A DNA stretch of 35,803 nt, from assembly GCA_022821065.1 (NCBI GenBank), contig JAJEEK010000060.1, positions 1 to 35,803 on the forward strand, read 5' to 3'. The position numbers were made by a program, and so were the translations under genes. Source of the stretch: Candidatus Poribacteria bacterium (GTDB lineage: Bacteria > Poribacteria > WGA-4E > WGA-3G). Of this stretch, positions 8,104-15,516 are shown in pieces (the stretch's first letter is position 1; every line of letters begins with the position of its first letter). Under the pieces are notes generated by a model that saw only the letters and a list, made by a program, of their open reading frames with translations, had not been told where the DNA came from and ran no database searches.

Positions 8104-11100
8104 GTAGTATCGCGAGTTTACCCACCTGTTCTATCTTTTCATCATCGGTGTGCGCGATGACACGGTAGAAATACACCCCGTTGGCACACCGTATGCCTAT
8201 TTCATCTCTACCATCCCAACCCGTTTCGTTCGTGCCACGATTCGTACTGGCATCGACAAGCGTTCGGAGAAGTCTACCATTAACACTGTAAATTTTGATG
8301 GTAACGCTGTCTGGTGCCTGTGCGAGGTGATAGGTAAAGAATGTCTTTCTGTCAACCATTGGGTTCGGGACGTTGAAGACTTCACTGAGCGCGACCTTTT
8401 CGTTTAGTGTAAAGGACACAACGAGTTCCGCTATGTTTTCACTGGTGTCTGCAGCGGTAATATGGAGTTGATACTCCCCATTAGCGAGATCCGGAGCATA
8501 CGTGAAAGCGGCGTTTTCAGGGGCTGCGGGATCGAAAGTTTTTATGTAACGACTCGCGTCTAACAGAGTAGGTGTCTCATATAGGCTTCCGAAATTGAAT
8601 CGAAATGTGTTTTCGTCAAGTGCGCTATCGTCAGTGAGGGTAATCGTGAAGCGCGGTTGCTCTGTGAGGACGGCTCCGTCTGTCAAAGGTTCATCAAAGG
8701 CTTCGTTTGCTGCGCCTGTCCCGAGTGCGGTAACTTGGATTTCAATAGTGGGTGGTGTGATGTCTGGTGCTTCAGTGACAAAGAATCTATAGTTAACAAC
8801 GCCGTCATCGCCACCGATGGCGTTCCCATTGAAATCTTGTGCCTTGATATTGAAGGTATATTCACCCGGGAAGAGGATGGGTCGATAATCGATCGGTACA
8901 ATCTCAATTCCGCCTTGCATGCGGAGTTCGTAATCGGTGACAGGTTCAAAGGGGCCATCGTCCTTCTGCTGTTCAAAGGTAAAGAACTCGGTATCAATCC
9001 CGTTTGTATCCTGTAAAACGATAGAAATTTCAGGTCTCGGTGGAATGACGCTGCCGGTCTGTGGTTGAAGACCGTCTACCCATAGGTTAAAGGTAGGTGG
9101 TTCTGTATCGGTGCTACGCATGAGCGCGAACTGCGTGAGTTCGGTGACCTCTGTTGTAATTGTCGCAACGCGAGCGGTACTGAATTTAATCTTATCGCCG
9201 AATTGAAAGTCTTCAGAACTGCCGTTGACGAAAATTTCAAATCCGAGATGGTTCAAAAAGATAGGTTCATTTACTCGCCCTCGGACTTTGATCCCGTTCG
9301 GGAAATATGAGGGTTCGTTGGATGTGTCCCGCAGTTCATAGTGGGTGGCATCGGTGAAAAAGATGAACCAGTCGCCTGTTTCAAATTCCTCTTTGGGTCC
9401 GAGTCTGCTATTCACCGTTGCCTTGCCGTTCCCGCGATTGGTATTCCATATTTCTGTTAGAACGATATTACCTTCGGTATCATAGTCGGTTTCAAAAACG
9501 AAGACATCGCCAAACTCAAAGGTATAGTTGCCATCAGGTGGCGGGTTTTCTTGACGCGGGATCCGTAATTCCAAACCGAACACATCTTCCCTGAACGGAT
9601 TATCGAGTTGTCCAATCCGGTCAATTTTTTGGATTGTCGAATCTCCTTTCCGTTTGAAAAACACTTCGTATTCATCGTCATCAAGGAAAGTGATAACCCA
9701 AGTTGCTGCGGGTGTGAGATTCGGGTTGATACTGATCGCATCGGTTTCTAATTCCTGTTGGCTTCCATTGTCTACTTGTGTCGGTGTGACGTAATTTTCG
9801 AGTAAGAAGTCGCCTTCTGGCGTATAATTAATTTGCGATGCCAAACGTCGCCATGCAGAAAGATGGCTATCGGCTATCGGCTGTCGGCTATCGGAAGAAT
9901 GGCTATCGGCTGTCGGCTGTCGGCTATCGGAAACCTCTTTGCCGATGGTTACTCGGGCATAGATCGCTAATTGGTTTGCGAGTTGTGTAAGTTCATATTC
10001 AAATACGGGATTGTTGCGTGGAATTTCAGTTTCTTTCTGTACAATGTCTTCCAAAGCACTGACATCAAATCGGAATTTAAGTGTTGCGGGTTTCGCGAGT
10101 GTTGTGACACCTGTCCGAAATGCGGGTTCGTAGTATTGGGCGACTGCTTCTCCTTGTCGTGTGAGTCCTCGTCTAAGTGCGGCGACACGCGGAATCGGCG
10201 CGAATTGGAGATCGGGTTGGCTCGGTTCCGCTGGCAGTTGTGAGGTAACGGCAAGTGGGATACCCGCTGCGTTTTGTGTTTTGGTTTCAAGTGCGTTTGC
10301 CGGAAAATGGATGTCAAAGACTCTGTCTAAGCTAAAAGCTGTCAACGCTTCTTCTGATTTGTAGTTAAAATCGTTGACGACCAAAGAGGTGTGGTGTTTG
10401 TTATCGAAGTGGCGCGCCTCTTCAACATTGCCGTCGATTTCGTCATCAATACTGGGGTCTTCGGGGTCGGCAAGGATATAAATTCTGTGGATGCCTGTCT
10501 CAAGTGGCGCGTTCAGGTTGAGGATGGCTGTTGCGCGTTGCCACACATAAGTTCCTTCCACCCAATCTGTGGCTTTGACGGTTACGGTCCCGATAATATT
10601 GGCATCTTCGTCAACGATGAGATCGCCATCGGCATCAGGATTTCCTTCAGCAAATATGACTTCAATATCAGCGAGTATAGGACGCCCGCCGTTATTGATC
10701 AGTTCTCCTACAAGTTGATAGCCGTTCCGATCTTCATCGAAAATATACCGAATCGGTGCTTTGTCATTTTTGTCTGTACCGATAGCGACATTGGGTCCCT
10801 CAGGGACCCTGACGACGTAGCGCTCAAGTTTCGATGGCATGGCGACCTCGTTGCCGTTGCTGTCGGTAATGAGAATTCTGTAACGTATCTGCCGTCCGCC
10901 TCTCGGGAGTCGGATAGGCGTTTCAAGTTCATACCACTGTCCACCGAGTGGAACATCACCGAGTGGTGTACGTGCGGGGACCATGGGGGTTATCGTGTCT
11001 TCAAAAGTAGACGTGTTATCCCATAAAATGCTTATATCTCGTATACCGCTGGGTCCTTTGTCATCAACGACGAGGACACTGATATTAAGGGTGTCGGTGA

Positions 11101-14100
11101 CTTTGGTATCAAGTGTTTCGCGAATGTCTTGTACGACAGGTGTGTCAATCGAGAATCGGGTTCCGCCGACAGCGGCACGCGTGTCATCGTGGGCAAAGAT
11201 GCGCGCAAAGCCGCCACCCGGTATTGCGTTCTCAGGAATATCAATCCGAATTGTACCGTATTCGCCCTGCCAGACCCTACCGCCTGTTTGTCGTGTGAGG
11301 TCATTACGAAGGTTGTCATCAAAATTATTTGCGAAAGCTGCGAAAGCCGTAAGATTCTCAGTGCTGAAATCGGATGCGCGCGTAAAGGTCACGCCTTCCG
11401 CCCCTCCGACTCCAGAATCTCGGTGTATGCCGACTTCATTTGCTTTGATAACAATCTTGTGTGTATCATTGAGTGTGGTGCGTTCAAGTTCCACCTTTAC
11501 ATCAAGTTGCGGACGCGCAAAACGAGAAGCTGGATCACCGAAAAGTGTGTATTGTTCGGTACCGGGGATCCAACTCAGGTTCTGGATCCGAGTGATAAAA
11601 CTGATTTTGGCATCGGCAACGATGTGTCCTATTGTTGGCTGTCCCCCCCTAATCCCGCCCGCCAGCGGTGGGGTTAGGGGGGGCGTTGCTAATTCTGGGG
11701 ACACCTGAGCGACTCGAAAAAGAGCTTCAAAGAGGTCGATATCGAACGCTGCATTTGCTGAACCGTAGGTTAACCGTGTTGCTGAAAGGGTGGCAATCGC
11801 GCCGTATCTCCCGAGTAGAAATTGTTCACTGAGGCAGAAATTTCCGAATTGTTGCGGTTTATCGAATTGTCCGTTGAGGCAGGTCGTTGTAATGACAAAA
11901 GGGAGATATCGGTTCCTTAGGCCGACGACATCCTCGATTCTGAAGATCGACTCATCCGCCCACGTCTGGCTTCCACCGTGTCCGGCGTATTCGAGGACGA
12001 GTGCGCCTCTATTGATCGCGGAACGAATTTTTTGACGCGTCTCATCAGGGCTTCTAATTTTTCGGAGATAGATTTGGCGCGTGTCATATCCGACGGGTAT
12101 AACCTCCTGTATCAGTTTATCGCGGGATGTCTCAAAAATGATGTCGGATGGGTTGTCAGTCTCGTTGTCAGCGACCTGAATGAGCGTGCCTTGCCACAGC
12201 CCGATCTTAGGATTTTCCTCGTAGTCGATGATTTTTTGGACCATCGTTGTGAGTGCCTCAGGTGTTTGTACGGAGAGTCGCCCTATGAGCATATCGGGCA
12301 GTGCGTCATCACCACTGACGTTGACAAAGCGGTGGTCCATGGCGGTTTCGCCGCTTGCGGGGGACCAACCGTGATAGGTCGGTACAAAATTCGGGTAGAG
12401 ATTGTAAGTGCCGGGAAACGTCGTATCTCGGCGGTAGATTTCAACGGTAGCGTTTTTGTAGTCGTAGTGTGCATCGCCGACGAGAAGTACGTAAGTAGGT
12501 GCGGGCTGCTGATAGTTGTGATAGGCGTACCGCAGAAACTTTTGGATAGCGAATGGATTGAAGAGACCGTCACTGAATTCGTCGTAGATGTCGTTAATGT
12601 CAACGACGAGGGTTGTCAAACCTTGTGAGCTTCGGAAATCGACGAGTGGCATAATACTTTCGGCGAAGGTCGGGTGTGTGATGAAGATATAGTCAACTTG
12701 GTTGCCCGGGTTTTTCAACGATGTCGGTGGTGTTGGAATGAGCGCGTTGATGCTGCGATAGCGGGTGCGACCTATGACAAAATAACGTCTATAATTGTTA
12801 ACGGTATCTTCAAAGAGAATCTGATGTTTGACGCCTGCCGGAGAAACGATTCCACCGGTGAGTTTGCTCGTAATGCCATTCTCATTGAGTTGGTATACAT
12901 CTATTGTTTCGTCAATAATGTTTCCGATTTGGTATTGAACTTGCCCGCGGTGGAGGGGTTCGGTATAGGTATTAAATTCGAGACGGTTGTTATCTGCCTG
13001 AAAGTTCCGCCAGTAGTCAATTTCGTACCAGTCGAGGTAGAAATCGTAAGACCCTGGGGGTGTATCGTTGTCATCGAGTGCCTCAATACGCATGAGATTG
13101 GTGGCATCGTGATGGACGAGGAAATGTGGAATATCACGGGATGCGATTTGGGACGCTTGTCGTCTCCATTCTTCAATTCTACCGAGTTGATTATTGTTGA
13201 AAATGATACGTGCTTCGTGTCCGGCATTCGCTTTATAGGACGCCCCTTGAAATTTGATACGCAGCTTAGAGAGACGGTCAATCGTATTTCGTGGTACTGC
13301 CATGGGCAGCTTGATTGGGAAATCTTTTCGGTCCCCACCACGGAAAGCAACGCCGAAATAGTGGTCTGCAAGTTCGGATTTAATGTCATTGGCTTCCAAA
13401 ACGTCATGATGTCTGTTCTCTTCAAAGCGTTCACGCGTTAAAAAGGCTTCCGGTGTCGGCAAATTTTGCGCTTGTGGTGCCGCGTCTCGGACTTCTATGC
13501 GAGATGTTTCAAAACCCGCAGCGGGTTCTCCACGCAAGCCAAATCGGAGCCAGTAAACATTTTCGTCGGTAAATTTGTTGTCCGCTAAGGCGCGTCCGTA
13601 GAAGATGAGTTGATCGCCAGGATCAAGTGTGTTGTTTTCATTTTCATCAAAAATATAGACCCCTTGCTTCTTTCCGCCGCTCTCCAATCGAATTGTGTCA
13701 AGATCAACAGTTTCTGGTTCGATGTCGGCGTAAGCCCGGATATTGTTATAGGTAATCCGGTACATGTCTGTCCTGGTGACGGGGATTCTAAAGCGGCGTG
13801 TGTTCGCAGTTATCAATAGCGGTGCTCCGGGTGCATAGGAAACCTCGTTTGTGGCTCCGTAAGATGTTCGGCGTTGTTTGCGCCACGGTTTCGCTTGTTC
13901 GTAATTCCACAATATGCCTTGGAACAGATTTTCAAAAACGCCCCCCCCAATCCCCCCCGCCAGCGGGGGGGTGAAAGAAGCAGGGGCAGTCGGAATAGAT
14001 GCAGCATTACCGATAGCACCCGTTACTGGAGAGGTCGGAAAATGCACCCGAAACGTCACGACGGCAAAGATTTTTAACTGCTGGGTTGCTGGATTGTATT

Positions 14101-14659
14101 GGACGGGGTTGATTTGTAAATTCCCGATACGTTGATCTCGGACAAAGCCGCCCGGGGTGACCTCTACAAGTTGTGTCGGATAGAATCCTTGCAAAGTTTG
14201 AGGTGCGTCTGTAGGATTAAGTGTAGGGAAAATCGGATCGTCGGGAGTGATACGGACATTTTCAATAATCTTAATTTCTGAGCGCGCTTGAATAACTGTA
14301 ACGACCGGTGTTCCAGTGGTCGGAATCCCAATACGTTGTGTATAAACCGGGAGGCGCGGTTTGCCTACGTCAAGTGTCCAATCGGCACCTGCAAAATGTA
14401 TTTCAGTGAACTGGATTTCGGCGCCCCCCATATCCCCCCGCATGCTGGGGGAGTAAGGGGGGGGCGCCGACTGCCTCTTTGCTGACTGCTGACTGCTTTG
14501 TATCTTGAGGTCTGGAAGAACGAAACGTGCAGTAAAGGTGTCCGCCGTCATTGTTAGTGCCTGTAATGGCGGTTCCGGGTGTACTTGACCGATAGCAATG
14601 AGCATCGGGACAGTCACAAACGTAAAGAGTATGGGGAAAAAAATGAGCGTCTTTTTCAT
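8099..14659 (-). CDS. Giant gingipain-type C25 cysteine peptidase, PorU-like, FlgD-like C-terminus
   Basis: 2186 residues. Residues 1-24 are a signal peptide (KKTLIFFPILFTFVTVPMLIA). Residues about 270-400 resemble the PorU N-terminal region (YRITYNNI ... LDPGDQLIFYGRAL ... VYWLRFG). The C25 domain spans about 670-1040, with catalytic H894 in EYAGHGGSQTW and C927 in TTTCLNGQF. A long beta-rich tail of Ig-like and extracellular modules follows. The last 95 residues (NPMVDRKTFFTYHLAQ ... GWDGRDEIG ... GVYFYRV) are a FlgD/type-IX-style C-terminal domain. It is probably exported and cell-surface, processing or anchoring other proteins. PorU sortases are usually near 1100-1300 residues, so this is oversized. 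Its frame contains at least four repeat-derived inserts (see repeats at 9861, 11643, 13940, 14420). The IS1595-family element sits about 110 bp upstream and may have separated it from its promoter. Confidence 0.85.
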   Translation of the reverse strand: MKKTLIFFPILFTFVTVPMLIAIGQVHPEPPLQALTMTADTFTARFVLPDLKIQSSQQSAKRQSAPPPYSPSMRGDMGGAEIQFTEIHFAGADWTLDVGKPRLPVYTQRIGIPTTGTPVVTVIQARSEIKIIENVRITPDDPIFPTLNPTDAPQTLQGFYPTQLVEVTPGGFVRDQRIGNLQINPVQYNPATQQLKIFAVVTFRVHFPTSPVTGAIGNAASIPTAPASFTPPLAGGIGGGVFENLFQGILWNYEQAKPWRKQRRTSYGATNEVSYAPGAPLLITANTRRFRIPVTRTDMYRITYNNIRAYADIEPETVDLDTIRLESGGKKQGVYIFDENENNTLDPGDQLIFYGRALADNKFTDENVYWLRFGLRGEPAAGFETSRIEVRDAAPQAQNLPTPEAFLTRERFEENRHHDVLEANDIKSELADHYFGVAFRGGDRKDFPIKLPMAVPRNTIDRLSKLRIKFQGASYKANAGHEARIIFNNNQLGRIEEWRRQASQIASRDIPHFLVHHDATNLMRIEALDDNDTPPGSYDFYLDWYEIDYWRNFQADNNRLEFNTYTEPLHRGQVQYQIGNIIDETIDVYQLNENGITSKLTGGIVSPAGVKHQILFEDTVNNYRRYFVIGRTRYRSINALIPTPPTSLKNPGNQVDYIFITHPTFAESIMPLVDFRSSQGLTTLVVDINDIYDEFSDGLFNPFAIQKFLRYAYHNYQQPAPTYVLLVGDAHYDYKNATVEIYRRDTTFPGTYNLYPNFVPTYHGWSPASGETAMDHRFVNVSGDDALPDMLIGRLSVQTPEALTTMVQKIIDYEENPKIGLWQGTLIQVADNETDNPSDIIFETSRDKLIQEVIPVGYDTRQIYLRKIRSPDETRQKIRSAINRGALVLEYAGHGGSQTWADESIFRIEDVVGLRNRYLPFVITTTCLNGQFDKPQQFGNFCLSEQFLLGRYGAIATLSATRLTYGSANAAFDIDLFEALFRVAQVSPELATPPLTPPLAGGIRGGQPTIGHIVADAKISFITRIQNLSWIPGTEQYTLFGDPASRFARPQLDVKVELERTTLNDTHKIVIKANEVGIHRDSGVGGAEGVTFTRASDFSTENLTAFAAFANNFDDNLRNDLTRQTGGRVWQGEYGTIRIDIPENAIPGGGFARIFAHDDTRAAVGGTRFSIDTPVVQDIRETLDTKVTDTLNISVLVVDDKGPSGIRDISILWDNTSTFEDTITPMVPARTPLGDVPLGGQWYELETPIRLPRGGRQIRYRILITDSNGNEVAMPSKLERYVVRVPEGPNVAIGTDKNDKAPIRYIFDEDRNGYQLVGELINNGGRPILADIEVIFAEGNPDADGDLIVDEDANIIGTVTVKATDWVEGTYVWQRATAILNLNAPLETGIHRIYILADPEDPSIDDEIDGNVEEARHFDNKHHTSLVVNDFNYKSEEALTAFSLDRVFDIHFPANALETKTQNAAGIPLAVTSQLPAEPSQPDLQFAPIPRVAALRRGLTRQGEAVAQYYEPAFRTGVTTLAKPATLKFRFDVSALEDIVQKETEIPRNNPVFEYELTQLANQLAIYARVTIGKEVSDSRQPTADSHSSDSRQPIADSHLSAWRRLASQINYTPEGDFLLENYVTPTQVDNGSQQELETDAISINPNLTPAATWVITFLDDDEYEVFFKRKGDSTIQKIDRIGQLDNPFREDVFGLELRIPRQENPPPDGNYTFEFGDVFVFETDYDTEGNIVLTEIWNTNRGNGKATVNSRLGPKEEFETGDWFIFFTDATHYELRDTSNEPSYFPNGIKVRGRVNEPIFLNHLGFEIFVNGSSEDFQFGDKIKFSTARVATITTEVTELTQFALMRSTDTEPPTFNLWVDGLQPQTGSVIPPRPEISIVLQDTNGIDTEFFTFEQQKDDGPFEPVTDYELRMQGGIEIVPIDYRPILFPGEYTFNIKAQDFNGNAIGGDDGVVNYRFFVTEAPDITPPTIEIQVTALGTGAANEAFDEPLTDGAVLTEQPRFTITLTDDSALDENTFRFNFGSLYETPTLLDASRYIKTFDPAAPENAAFTYAPDLANGEYQLHITAADTSENIAELVVSFTLNEKVALSEVFNVPNPMVDRKTFFTYHLAQAPDSVTIKIYSVNGRLLRTLVDASTNRGTNETGWDGRDEIGIRCANGVYFYRVIAHTDDEKIEQVGKLAILR
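9861..9946. repeat. CGGCTAT/CGGCTGT heptad array inside the peptidase gene
   Basis: GGCTATCGGCTATCGGCTGT-type heptads fill 9864-9930, followed by TCGGAAACCTCTTTGCCGA. The same junction occurs intergenically at 19545-19565. On the minus strand it encodes residues about 1572-1600, a low-complexity run of SDSRQP and ADSH units, without breaking the frame. Confidence 0.85.
11643..11684. repeat. C/G-rich palindrome inside the peptidase gene (copy 3)
   Basis: CCCCCCCTAATCCCGCCC pairs with GGTGGGGTTAGGGGGGGC around a GCCAGC centre. It encodes residues about 993-1006 (TPPLTPPLAGGIRGG) at the end of the C25 domain. The same PPLAGGIGGG peptide appears at the copy at 13940. Confidence 0.85.
13940..13986. 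repeat. C/G-rich palindrome inside the peptidase gene (copy 2)
   Basis: CCCCCCCCAATCCCCCCCGC pairs with the GCGGGGGGGT segment that follows, with outer GCCCC/GGGGC. It encodes residues about 225-241 (ASFTPPLAGGIGGGVF), in frame. Confidence 0.85.
14420..14503. repeat. C/G-rich palindrome plus GACTGC repeats inside the peptidase gene (copy 1)
   Basis: Bases 14420-14468 form GGCGCCCCCCATATCCCCCC paired with GGGGGAGTAAGGGGGGGGCG around a GCATGC-type centre. Bases 14467-14503 continue as GCCGACTGCCTCTTTGCTGACTGCTGACTGC, the same repeat type as the array at 19564. Together they encode residues about 53-81 just behind the signal peptide. Confidence 0.85.
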
Positions 14660-14766
14660 AGCGTTTTACGATTCTTTCTACAGTCAATGATAGAGATACA
14701 CAGACAGCAGCGAAAACGGGCCGCTTCCATTGGTGCGTTTTTTAGTTTGTTGCGTTACGGTGTTTT

Positions 14767-14774
14767 TTTAATTT
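14767..14774. repeat. Left 8-bp target site duplication TTTAATTT
   Basis: It is identical to 19497-19504 and directly abuts the left terminal inverted repeat. Eight base pairs is the duplication length characteristic of IS1595-family transposition. Confidence 0.92.
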
Positions 14775-14796
14775 CGCTATTAGAAGTTTCGGGCTT
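14775..14796 (+). repeat. Left terminal inverted repeat of the IS1595-family element
   Basis: 22 bp, exactly complementary to 19475-19496. Identity stops abruptly at both edges. Confidence 0.93.
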
Positions 14797-14818
14797 AGTT
14801 AATTTTGATATAACGATA

Positions 14819-15481
14819 TTAATTATCACGCTTTTCTATTGCTTCTTTATCTTTTTCAGGTAGATTATCATAAATACGGTCAATTTCTGCTGGCTGTGTG
14901 ATTAAAATATCAGTAACCATATTGATCCATTCATAAAATGATACAATTGAAGTTCTGTCATCAAATTTGATTATTCCGGGGTGAACAGCATTATTGCCAG
15001 TTACTCTAAGAATGTCCAAGATTTTCTGAAATTTTGGGTGGAGACCTTCTTTAACAAGTTTTTTTATGTTGTCGTTGATATTCCCTTCTTTACCAATGTG
15101 ATTAAGTAACATTTCTATAGCTACTCTGAATAAAGCACAAGCAGCACGTGGTGAAATATTAGCGATACTACCAGCTTCATTGTAGATTTCTTTTATGTCT
15201 TCAGGTAAATCTTCATGAGGGGGTGGGAAAATTCCAGTCAAAGGATATACTATTTTTTCTGATTCCCACAAAGCAGATTTTTCGCAATGTAGACACCAAG
15301 ACGTGTAAATACCACTTCGGTCATTATCATTCATATCATTTAGATCATAACCTGTAACTTGTATTCTATCTTCATAGCCACCCATAATATCAATATGTGC
15401 CCATTCTTGTTGACTGGTAACTCCACAATAGGGACAGGTAAAAACGGCTAAATCTACTTTTGGTTCAATATATTTAGGCAT
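14819..15481 (-). CDS. DUF4145 domain protein (element passenger)
   Basis: 220 residues. The N-terminal part has two CxxC pairs (CPYCG at 16-20 and CLHCE near 63-67), probably a zinc ribbon. The C-terminal half, SPRAACALFRVAIEMLLNHIGKEG through NNAVHPG, is the DUF4145 signature. DUF4145 domains are repeatedly found in or beside type I restriction and other defence proteins, but their activity is not established. It is the last gene of the element, 35 bp downstream of the RMS gene, and ends 22 bp before the left inverted repeat. Being inside the inverted repeats, it moves with the restriction system, which suggests an accessory role in it. No other match recognised. Confidence 0.82.
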   Translation of the reverse strand: MPKYIEPKVDLAVFTCPYCGVTSQQEWAHIDIMGGYEDRIQVTGYDLNDMNDNDRSGIYTSWCLHCEKSALWESEKIVYPLTGIFPPPHEDLPEDIKEIYNEAGSIANISPRAACALFRVAIEMLLNHIGKEGNINDNIKKLVKEGLHPKFQKILDILRVTGNNAVHPGIIKFDDRTSIVSFYEWINMVTDILITQPAEIDRIYDNLPEKDKEAIEKRDN

Positions 15482-15516
15482 ATTTATCTCTACAAAATTA
15501 GCGTTTCAGTTTGCAA

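Noticed and set aside
10391..13441. Long plus-strand open frames opposite the peptidase gene (for example 10391-11026 and 12674-13441)
   Set aside because: They are antisense shadows of a gene with clear signal peptide, catalytic residues and C-terminal domain, and have no recognisable domains or ribosome sites.
13940..13986. GC-rich palindrome as a transcription terminator
   Set aside because: It lies in the middle of an intact reading frame and its relatives do too; a terminator there is unlikely.
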